A stretch of 64,000 nt of DNA from Struthidea cinerea (Eukaryota; Chordata; Aves; Passeriformes; Corcoracidae), in the NCBI GenBank assembly GCA_013397865.1, contig VZTI01001658.1, forward strand, positions 79,611-143,610, in the 5' to 3' direction. Positions 35,701 through 47,700 of this stretch are shown here, piece by piece. The notes beneath the pieces were generated by a model. The model was not told the origin of the DNA and did not search any database. It worked only from the letters and a program-made list of their open reading frames with translations. Numbering within the stretch: position 1 is the stretch's first letter; each line of letters starts with the position of its first letter. Made by a program: the position numbers and the translations under genes.

Positions 35701-38700
35701 CTAGTGAGCTTTCAACGATTTCCTGGCTTAACCTCCTCAAGACTACCAAGGGGCTCCGGGCGACATCCATCTGTCCATTCCCATCAGCTCTGGAGCTCTG
35801 TGAGTGGGAGCTGCAGTCAGAAGGAGGGGTGTCAGGGCAGAATGCCAGGCCTCCCAGGATCTCAGAGCCTTCTTTCGCAGCAGGCTGGCTTTGGCCCTGT
35901 GAATCCAGTGCTTCCACTGACAACTGAGGAGCTGCAGTCGAGGAGTCTGAGGACTGACAGCTCTGAAAAACAAAAGGTTGACTCTCCTGCAGACATGTTC
36001 TCTGTCAGCACAGCACACCAAGGGCTCCCCCAGCACGCTGGCAGCCATCACCTGGACTGCAGATTGCCCCACCCCAGATCAGAACTCTGTACCCCAAAAC
36101 AGGGACAGCTGGGGTCAGACTTCATGCTCCTCTCACTAGGAACGGTACAAAGCAACTACTCTGTGGCTGCTGTCGTTCCAGTTTGTGCTGGGACTATCTA
36201 GGCCCCCCAGTAAAACTTTCTTTTGTGCAGCATGGTAAAACAAGCACAGACAGTGATGGTGCTGAAGAGCCCTAGTGAGCCTCTTCACAGAAGTGCACTT
36301 ACACTAAGGCTCTCAGCAATGGCCTTCCTCAAGAGCTCCTCCTCTTCCTCTTCCTGACAGTTCACTTGTCTAGCTTCTTGCTCACTCATTTTCAGGGCCA
36401 GTGCAAATTGTTCCTCTTCAGTCATCTCTACAGAAGAAACAGGATAATGTCAAGTCACAGCTGCAGGTGCATGTAAACACTCAGTGAATATCCAACATGT
36501 AGGGAGAAATGGGTGAGAGTCCCACCTCTCCAGGAGGAATGCAGAGCAAATCATCTAAACCTCAGCTGTCCTGAAAACATGTCACCAAAACCAGAGCAGG
36601 CAACATTAAGGAGAAAGGTAACTCAGGTCAGGAACTTCACTTCAGGTTTCTACAGCAATCTAAGCTCCCATTCCCCAAGTATATTAACTGCAACATGACA
36701 TTTTATTTGCCATCAAACAACACACACTGCAGCTGCAGAAGGCATGTTCAAGGAGAAAGGAAAAGGACAGATTCTAAAGCGTGCTCATTTTTGTATCGGA
36801 TAGGCTCAGCAGCAAGGCAGGATAAACAACACATCTTCTTTAAGACACTTTTTTACTAACCTAGTAGCACACCTCACTGCCTTCTGACACACAGATACCT
36901 GCAATACCACAGGAGACCTACCCGAGAGAAAAAGAGCTACATGTTGTTCACCCCAAGCTGCAGGTGGAAAGCTCTGTGGAGGATAATGTTACTTGCTTGG
37001 TGGTATTATAGAGAATATTTCACATGCATACAACCCCCTTCTGCTCACATCACCACTCCACTGCATCACTAAGTCAGTCATGCATGGGAAACAGGTTTCC
37101 TACACTTGTAACTGCTATTTCAGCAGAAAATTTATTCCTGAAATATTCCCTGCTCCAATCAAACCAAAAGTCTAGACTGGCTATGTAGAAACAAAGCAGT
37201 TACTTACTTTGGAAAACACTTATTTACTCAGATTCAATCCAACACTTTCACTCTGCTTAAAACATACAATGCCTGCAGAATGGAGTGCAGCTTGAAAAAC
37301 AACTCAACAGCACTCTCAGGAGCTGAAAAATACATCTTCTCACTCGAAACAAATTGACAGATTTCCTTCAGAACCCGCTCCCTCCTCCAGGCAGAATCCT
37401 GCATGCGCCATCTCATGCATGAACCAAAGGCTCACGCTCTCCGACGGGCTACAACATCTTTAAGACGTGCCATTTGAACAGGGAGGCTGCCCAAGCACAA
37501 AACGTGTCTTCACTGCAGCCAGCTCCGGGGACAGGCATTTCCCTGGATAAAGATGCATTCGCAAGTTGCAGGCTCCCATTTTCTATCCCATCCTCTCCCT
37601 GCCAGCTGCCACCCAAACACAGCAGTGCAGCCGTGCTCTGGCCATAGCACAGCCTGTGCGTGACCGCTGCAACCAGGAGCATCCACAGAGCGGAGCTTGG
37701 CTCTTGCCCTTCCCCCAGCTCCTGGCTGACGGCAGCCTCGTGCTCCCCCACCCAAGCAGGATCTGAAGCATTTTTGGACTGATTACCTTCAGATTCCTTT
37801 ATGTGTCCTGCTAAAACAGCACTTAGCTTCAGGTTGTTGGTTTGGGGCAGGGTGGGGGTGGGGGGTAATTCCTTTGAAAATTAAGAAAGAGGTTGAAGGG
37901 AAAGCAGACTGCTGCGCTCTCAGGGCTCGTGGGGATCTTTTGTCCTTGGACAAAGTCACTCTCTGATGTTACAGCCAGGAGGGACCAGGGCAAAAAAAAA
38001 AATCCTTTAATGGAAAGCACACGACAGTCCAGTGTATGGAGAAAGCTCCCAGCCCCAACAACAGCAGCATTAAACAGCGTATCACAGAGTCAATTAGGTC
38101 GGAAAACACCTCTGAGATTGAGTCCAACCTTTGACCAATCATCACTGTGTCATCCAGACAGCACTGAGTGCCACATCCAGTCTTTTCTTTTTTTTCATAA
38201 TACCAAACACTTTCCAAGCATTCGGAAAGTGTGTGCTGATTTGTTTTCCTGCCCAAACCATCACAGCAATCAGGCCAGATCCTGCAAACTCTGACATGTG
38301 CAGGAAAAGCAGTGCACATGATCGGCACCCTGCAGCACACCACTTTCCACGTGCTTCAACGGGGGCCTGAGTGTTTGCCAGTTCAGGCTATCAACATCCA
38401 TGAAGCTTAATAAAAAGAAACATTTTTTGGCGAGTTACTGCTGTACATTTTGTTTTCTTCTCCCTCCCTGGCACAGCAATTTCCCCTCTGGGGACAGAGA
38501 ATGTGCCAGACAAATGCTGCCTCTGGCAAAGAAACCAGTGACAAACAAGATGCACTTAGTGCATGTTCCAGTTGAGTAGGTGCTCTGGAGATGGGGAAAT
38601 CTCGAGTTTAAATCCACCTGGCATTACCGTGGGGAGAGCAAAGAGCAGCTCTGCTCATGCCTTCCAGCAGACCTGACCTGCTTTAAGTGGAGCTGACGGT

Positions 38701-41700
38701 ATTTCGTGCTCCAGGACTGATCACTTCTCAGCACCGGGTGTTTTATTAAACTTGATGCTGATTGCAGCCGTCATAATTTATGATGATTAGAAACCCAGAG
38801 CGCTGCGTTAGCCCCCGACCACTGTGTGCAAACAGAGCTGGGGAGAGAGCTCAGAGCGTGTGGCGGGAGCTCCACAGATCCTGGGAGAAACGACCCCTCT
38901 CCATCTGGACCGATGCTCAGCTCACGCTCATCACTCGCCTGGCAGGAGCCCATTCCCAAGGGGAAGCACCAGCACTGGGAACTCTGCATCTCACACTCCA
39001 AAAGCCTCTCGTCTCACGTCCATCCCAACGCGGCACGAGATCCCAGCGCCCCTCTGGGGATCAGGGCATCGAAGAGACCCGCAGATGGGAAGGAGGGGTC
39101 AGAGAGAAACTGTTTTTAAGATAGGCAGCCCCAAACAAATTAAACCATTCCAGAGCCTTTTGAAATGCTAATACGGCGATTTGCAAAGCGATTTATGTTC
39201 CATTTTGACATTTGCAAAGTGAATTAGATGCAAAACCCCACTAGTTGTAGTTATAACACTTACTAATAAGAGATTTACTCAAAAATAACAGAAATGCGGG
39301 ATCTCAGTATTTTCACATATCCAAAGTGCAATTACAGCAAAAACATTCAAATGTGCTTTAAAGCACTGACTTCCCCCGGAAAAAGAGAGAGAGACTTCTT
39401 TAGGTTTTGTATTTCCATTTATCCTGTCAGGATGAAACGTCACAGATATATTTTAGTTATGGCTTTAGGTTAAAATGAATAAAACCACAACAAAGCAAAA
39501 AAGGGAGGACACGCTTTATAAGGAGTGCCTGCCAATATCCGAAATTTTCCAGTTTTGAGGAGAAAGAACTTGCTCTACCCAGAAGCACCCAATCTTTACA
39601 AAAGACCAATTTGCCTCGCAATTCAAAGAATTTATTTAAAGACACTGGGAAAAATAATTACTACTTCAAATCTTAATTTGCCTAAAAGCAAACACCAAAA
39701 GTCTAATTATAGCTTCCCACAAATGAGAACAGCCCCACCATCACACGTGCTTAAATAAGCCCCCGCTCTCCGACCGTGCCGCGCAAGGCACCCCCAAACT
39801 CAGACATACACACTAAGGAACAAAAAAAGGCAGCTTTTGCCCCAGGAAAAGAAAAACCATTATCAACAATTTCGACATCTAGAAACACAGCAGAACTCCT
39901 CCGTTACACAACGTCTGGAGAGCCGGCCCTGTCTCCCGCGGATTTTCTGGAGCGCACTGAACACCTTTTGCACAGCACCCGCTCCTGAAACCCTACATGC
40001 TCAATGATGCACCAAGGACATCCAACTTCAGCAGATCCCTGCTCTTACCACCATATGTTTGGTCACATTTTAGTGGCATCTCCAAGGGGGGTTTCAGCTT
40101 TAATTTGGTACTCTGTTTCCTTTGGGAGAAAAAGAAGAATAAGATAAAGAACTCTTTCCCCATCTCTGACTTTGCTATCTTACTTGCTCAACGCAGACAT
40201 GCACAGTGGGCTGCAGCTCCCACAAAGAGCTGGGCTGTTCTGTGCTATGGCCTTAGGCCTCTATTAAAAACAATTTAACTCACACAAGCCCTGTGAGGAC
40301 TGACAAGCCCAACTGCCGCTGCTTGCGGAGCACTGGCATGCTCCATTTTGTTCAGAGATTACTTTGGGTTTTGCAGGAGGCAACATCTCTCCCATTTTAA
40401 AACGCCCTGAATTTTACATGCTGGATGGACCACTGCCTCGCAGAGCACAGGAACACGAGTGGGGACCCTCTGGGGCCTGGCTGCTGTAACATGTGGGGCT
40501 GTACAGGGAGCAGAGGCACTCTGGCCATATTCAGTGGGCCCTTCTGCCTGTACATCAGAATATGAGCGGGAGCAACCCAGCCTTTAACATCTGTTCATAG
40601 ATTTATTGCCCATGAATGCATTTAATCCCTTATTAAAGCTGTTGATACTGACCCTTCCAGAACCTCCTGTGACACAACCTTCCAGGAGTTCACCCCATGC
40701 TGTGTGAAGCATTACTGCCCTTCACCCATTTTAAACTCGTCTATCTCTTGCTATTTCCACTGATACACCCCAGGAGCTGGTAAACAACAGCTCTGTGCTC
40801 AGCTGAGGCATTGCCTTCCCAATGGGAACTTTGATCCCACCATTCTCTCCTAACAAAGCAGCCCCAGGCTTTCCAATCTCTCCTCACCAGGCAGCTGTTC
40901 CACCCCTTCATGGCTTGGGCTGCCCTTCTCTGGATGTACCACTGTGTCCTTGCTACGCAGAGGCCAGAACTGCACAGAGCGCCGGTGACAAGGGTGCACC
41001 AACACTTTATGTAACAGCAAAATGACATCAACCCAATCCCTTGTTCTTAACACCCTTCCTTATGATGCCCAACGTTGCTGGTGCTCTGGCTGCCCCCACA
41101 CTGTGAGCTGATGATTTCAGAGAACTGTCAGCTGCGACTCAGATCCTTCCTGAGCGGCAGCTGTCGGGTGCATTGTGATGTTTCAGGGACAGACAGGAGC
41201 AGAGGGGCCTGGACAGGAAAGCAGTTTGTGACTGCTGGCACGTTCAGATCAGCCTCAGCCAGTTTTGAGCCGGTGAGGTACCAACACCCTCACACATCTA
41301 TTTTGGAAGTGCACCGGTCTGTGCACACACTGCCCAGGAAGAAAGCGAGTGACAGAGTGCCTATTCGGACAGGCAAAATTTAGCCCTGTGAAGCGTCTTT
41401 TCTGCATCCTCAGCCATGTCACAGCCTTTCTGCAAGGGAAATAATCTCTAGCACGAACAGCAGAAGCTGCTCAGCACCAGAAAACTTCCCCAGCCCCACA
41501 ATCGAGACCTACGTGCAATTTTTCTTTTAGCAGCAAACTTCGTTCGATCCAGCTGCTTTGTTCTCTTCTTTTGCAATCCACTCTCTTCCTTTGACTCCTG
41601 CTGTAATGGAAAAGAATATGGTGAGTGCATGCAATATGTAAGAAATACTACCAGCCCCCTCCCCCCAGCTACTCAGATGCAAACACTGGTTCAAGAACAA

Positions 41701-44700
41701 GCATCTATTTGTGTGAAATTTGAATTTCAAACGTAATTCAAACACATTCTGTAACTATTAAAAGCTGTGTGATAAGCATAACGAGCAAAAAGAGTTACAG
41801 ACTGACATAAACAGAGAAGTAGGAGAGACAATAGACTTCATGCCAGTCACCACCATGCACTGCACCTGCTACCCACGATTTTAGAGAGAATTTGTTTGGC
41901 CTTGCTGAAACATTGATATTTGTAAGCACTCAAAACAGAAAAATAGAACCTTTTAATAACTGAGCATCACACACCTGTAAGCCAGGACTGTTTCCTGCCA
42001 TGCAGCCTCTAGCACTATGCCCAGGCAATTTCAGGTGATCAAAACTAGAATTTCTAGCCATTTTTGGAGACCCACATCAAGGCACCTCAAGGGCAGGAGA
42101 GCCAGCTGTATTTTCTCCTCATGCTATTCTCTCATCTTATTCATAGAATCAAAGAATGGTATGAGTTGGAAGGGACTTGAAAGCTCATCTCGTTTCAACC
42201 CCCTGCCATGGGCAAGGACAATCTTCCACTAGACCAGGGTGCTCAGAGCCCCATCCAACCTGGCCTTGAACACTTCCAGGGGCATCCACAGCTTCTCTGG
42301 GCAGTATTGCCACAAGTATTTCATTTTTGAAACTTGAATACTTCAGAAACTTGTTGTCTCGAGGCTCCCTGGAACAACACTCCCACGAACAACCTAAGTG
42401 TGTGCTGCTTTAAGCACAAGGACTGCAGCACAAATGGGCACGGGCTTAAATGACACAAATTTCTGCAAGTTACCGTCCTAACAGCTTAGGCGAGGGTGCA
42501 CACATTACCCCAGGCTGGCACTGGACCCCTTCCAATTTGTCTCTCTAAATCAGGTAGGATTAGAATCAAATCCAGTGTTTCAGGCAGAGACCCACGCCTG
42601 GCCAGGATGAGCTTTGCGCTGCTCCCTCTGCAGCTGCATTGATTTTTGCTGCCCATGAGACACGTTGGCCACACACTTGTGCCTCATTCCACCTCCTGTG
42701 CCAGGAGGAGCGTTCAAGGAGGGGGACATGGCTTGGGCTACTTTAGCACAAACAGATACATTGATTATTTTCGAGTGTCATCAATTTCTTTTGTCCTTTG
42801 CCCATGTTTCTGACCTGTGAAGTCCTTCGGACTGCACCTCTGTGCTGAGTTTTGTTGAAGACATCTCTGGCTTTAGTGTTATCTGTAGATTTCATTAATC
42901 TATATACACCACTTGCTCCCTCTTACAGATCATTAATGAGGATGTTAAAACACACACAGACCTAATATTGATTCTCTTGGCCTCAGCTTTACATCTCCCC
43001 CAGATGAGCCTCTCCTTTGTTCATCAGCAGCTCTTACTGACAGTCTTTTAGCAGGATTTCAATCCAAGAATGTTGCTATCTAGACCAAATTAAATTATTT
43101 ATCCAACTAAGATTTTGCAAGACATACTATTAGGTGGTTTCCTGAAACCCTAATACATTACAGCTTTTACATGCCCTAATACCTACACCATTCCTCACTT
43201 CCACTGACTTAAGAATCACCTCACAACACTGCTAGCAATCGTGCTTGGCAAGTCCACACACAGACTCATGTTCGTGCCTAAGGGTTTTTTCTGTGACTGA
43301 CTCCTTCTCTTCCCCACACAGACTGGTTTAGGTACCCCCTTTCCAAGATCTGCCACTGTGTCTCCAAAAGGCTGCTTCACATCTAGAGTCTCTCTTCCTA
43401 GGTGATGGATGCCAAGCTCCTGCTCAAGAGGTGAAATCCTCTCTCTTCCAGGGCCCTGGCATGGTGCTTGTCTCCACAGTTTTCTATAAGCCACAGGATC
43501 TCCCACTCCAAACTGCCCTGCGTTGGTCTGCAGCAACAGCCCCGTGCTGACCTCATGGGCTGCTCACACCTCAGGGGATGGGGAACAGTCTGTGGGATCA
43601 CACCAGGATTATATGCTAGAGGAGGTTCAGCAACAGCTCTCCTGCCCTCCCCCAAAAACCTGTCTAACAATGCTAAACCCACCCCAGCTTAAAACAGGGG
43701 CTATTTAATCCTAACAGGCTCTGTAAATCCCCAGCTCTTCTCTCTAGGCATCAATCTTCCCCTCATCACTCCCGCACTTGCTGGAAGGTCAACCCTGACA
43801 CTCTCATCTGCAGCTCTCTTCCAGGGCATGGATGTGATTTATGAGCACACCAAACTTTCCGTGGCTGGGAGTGCCTGCTCTGTGCACAGACACACAGACT
43901 TAACAACACACATCAACACCACAGGACAACCCGGGGCTCGAACAGCTCCGAGGCTTCCGAGGGGAACGGTGTGCCCAGCACCGGGCGCGCTGCCCGGATG
44001 CACGGCACGGCCGAGTACGTGCCTCGGTTCCCCGTGCTGGTCCTGAAGAATCTCGACATTTACATCAGTGGCAGGAGCAAAATTACTGCAGGACACGTAT
44101 TGTATGAACCTCATACATTTGAGAAAGATGTTTAAATTGCTCAGCAGCGTTCTACTGAACAGCCACGGTACAGTGAACCGCTGAAGCAAATCCAATTAAT
44201 CCTGATGGGCCAAAATATATACACACATCTCAATTCCAAGAATTCTTAAATCTTATTTTTAAACCCAGAAAAATAAAACATACCTTTTAATTAGGATTTA
44301 TGGCTGTTTGCACCTCTGCTGGGAGAGAGCCCCGCAGGCCCCAGAGTGCTCTGCATAAATGCAGGACTGGATGGTAGAAACAGAAGGGGCCAAGAAAATT
44401 CAAAGAAGACAACAGGGCTTGCTCTTCCTGACCCAACCTTTTAATGCTCATCTATCTACAAGGATAATAGGAACTCAAGGGGCCACTCAACCAACTGCCT
44501 TTCTAATAAGATCACTAGTCCAAAAATAATCTTAATCAATTAAAATATTCCCAAACTGCAGCCAATACTCTAAGTTACAAGGTCATCTCCAACACAGATC
44601 TTCCAAGGGAAACTAATTATAGCGGAGGCGAGGTAGGAACTGCACACCTCTGCTCAGTGCCAGCCTGGAGAGCATCCCTTCTCCTTTGCCGTCAATTCAA

Positions 44701-47700
44701 GGCGTAACGGCCAGAAGGAACCCAAATTGTCTTCCTGTGTGTCAGGCTCTGCACTTTAATTTATGATGCTCTCTTATGAGCAATTTCACCGTCAGCATTG
44801 TACACAGATCAAGAAATAGACAGGTTTCCAAAGTTCCTTACACATCTAGTGGAAGGCAGCCACTGTTCTTCTTCCTTGTTTTTGTAACCTGCTTGGTTTC
44901 ACCAGACAGCAGGAAATCAAATTCCCATTTTAAAAATGCTTTTGCACATACTTAAGAGAACCTGACTCTGCCAGCAGAAACAGATACAGCTCCACTCGTT
45001 TCTAAAAGCCCATAAATGGAAGCCAGTAGCCAACATCCCACATCCTGCTCCCTCGAATCCACATGATAAACCACAGAAATCAGCTTCTACGGACTCAGGG
45101 AAGGAAAGGCTACAGCAGAATGTCTCCACCCCTGACGGTGCAGACTGCAAAGTCAAAAAGGTCTGGGTAATTTTACTGCTGAACAGTAGTTGGGACCATC
45201 TAACAATAGGGCACAGCCAAACACCACATGTCCTGCATGGGAAATATGCAGATGAAAACCAGACTAATTTATTTTTAAAAGCCAATTAGATGTTGGAATT
45301 ACCATGTTTGGCTCTTGCCAAGGCTGCTGCTGAAATTAATATCACACCCTACTTTATTAGTCTCTGACTTCAGTTCAGAATCTGTTTCAGCTTTGCTCTT
45401 TCAGCTCATTAGAACAAACCTGCTGTAAGCGGAGATGAACAACAAGACACAACGGGGACCATGCCAGGATATGCAGTTCCTGACACAGGGAGAGAGAACT
45501 CTGTAGGAAAAAGGGCTTTTACTCAGCTGTGAGGAGCCTGGATTCAGATCAGTCTGATTTTCAACAAGTGAGCTCAGCAGAGCCATGAAGCCTCCTCCAG
45601 AACCAGCTCACATTGCATTCTCCTTCGGGAGATGCAGGCACTGGGTCCCTTGGCACCAGGAGAGCCCATGGAGACAGCAGGGCACCGCAGCCATACTCCC
45701 ATGTGGCTCTGCTTCACTCAGATGGTCAGCAGTGTGAGGTGGTGTCCTGGGATTGAGTTAATTTTAGTAGCTGGTGCAGTGCTGTGTTTTGGATGTAGTA
45801 CGAGAATGATGTTGATGGCACACCAGTGGTTTAGTTGGTGCCAAGCAGTGCTTACTGTAAATCAAGCACTTTTCAGTTTCCTGTGCTCTGACAGCGAGCA
45901 GGTGCACAAGGAGCTGCAGGAACTGGGCAAAGGGATGTTCCAGAGCACAGCACCTCATGGCCAGTGTATAAACAGGGGGGAATTGGCTGGGAAACACCGA
46001 GTGCTGCTCAGGGCCTGGATGGGCATCGGTGAGTGGGTGGTGAGCAACTGCGTCGTGTCACTGGTTTCTCTGGGGTTTTACTCATAGAATCATGGAAAGG
46101 TTTGGGTTGGAAGGGACCTTAAAGATCATCTCATTCCAACCCTCCTGCCGTGAGTACCTCCTACGAGGCCAGGTTGCTCATTGCCTGGCCTTGAACACTG
46201 GCAGGGATGAGGCATCCACAGCCTCTCTGGGCATCCTGTTCTAGTGCCTCACAACCCTCACAGTAAAGAATTTCTTCCATATATCTAACCTAAATTTCTC
46301 CCCTTTCAGTTTGAACCCATTCCTCTTTGTCCCATCACTCCAGTTCCCGATAAAAAGCAGTTCCTCTCTCCTTTCTTTTCATTACAATTATTCTTGATAT
46401 TATCATTAGGATTATTAATAGTATTATTATATTTTATCTTGTTTCAATTATTAAGCTGTTCTTATCTCAACCCACGAGATTTACTTTTTTTCCCCACGAT
46501 TCTCCTCCCCACCATGGGGTGGGAGTGAGCAAGCAGCTGCCTGGTACTCAGCTACTGGATGGGATTCAGCTATGACAGGTGGGCACTGCCATCCTGGCTG
46601 TGACATTTCCAGTGCCATCTTCTCCACAGCAAGATGTCCCTCAGGCCATGCCTGGTCCTGAGGTGAGTGCACAATGTCACAGCTGATGGAAACAGGATAG
46701 GGCAGTGGGCTGGGTATTCCAGCCAATGCCTAAACACACCTCCCTCTGCACCACAGCCAAAATCTAATCTGGAACATCAACACATGCTGCTCATTACCCT
46801 GACTGTGAGTATCTCCAAACACAGGCACACTCAGGCAAAGGGATGTTCCGCACCGAAGGGAAGACAGGCGATGCAGAAATAGATGGCACCATCACCCTGG
46901 AGTCTTGTCATATGTTCCCCGAGGGCTGGCAGAGCTGATGGATCTGGCAGAAAGAGCTTCTGAGACTTGATGCCAACTTTGTAAGTGCAGACAGGTACTC
47001 TCAAAGCTCCCAAAGGAACTACCCTTCCAAGGAAAAAGACCCTTCCAAAAGGTCTCAGACCAGATCAGCAGCATTTGAGGATCAACTGCACTAAAGGCTG
47101 CAGATCAGTCTAACAGGTCAGCACAACCTTTGGGCCGTGCTCAGAGCTCATGCTTGGCCAGGTCTCATGCTGAGGAACAATCATCTTTCAGACGTGGCTT
47201 CAGGGGTCTTTACCAACAGCCCAATTCAAGCAGGAGGTTCAGGAGACCAGGAATTGTCATGCTCAGAGAGGGCATTGTTGGACACTACTTGCAATGTTGT
47301 GTATTTGTGAATGAACAGCCATCTTCTGGCACAGACAACCAATTCCCTGTGGGATTAAACAGCCAGGGCAGATGGGAACCACTCTACTCATTCGGCATGT
47401 CTGCATTTTCAGAGACACAGTCTGCACAAAGAAGGTCAGCTCCTCTGGTTTCCACAGAGCCAGAGAGACTGTTCTTATTTTGTCTGACCCTTTCCAAAAA
47501 AAGAGAAGTGTTCCCCGAATCCAGGATTATATATAGCAGAGATCAGAAAGCCTCACGTCCAGGAAACTTTTTTCTGATGCAGCTCTGCAGATGCCACAGC
47601 ATAGACATGAGCAAAGAAAGGGAACTTGGCAAAATAACATGGATGAGCTTGATAATCCAGCATGACTGAAAAATTCCTGGGAGAGGCAGTCTGCCAAAGA

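Noticed and set aside
47130..47669. 179-codon frame in UIMC1 intron 2
   Set aside because: It starts at a non-ATG codon, shows no family motif, splice context or codon pattern, and lies on the opposite strand to UIMC1.
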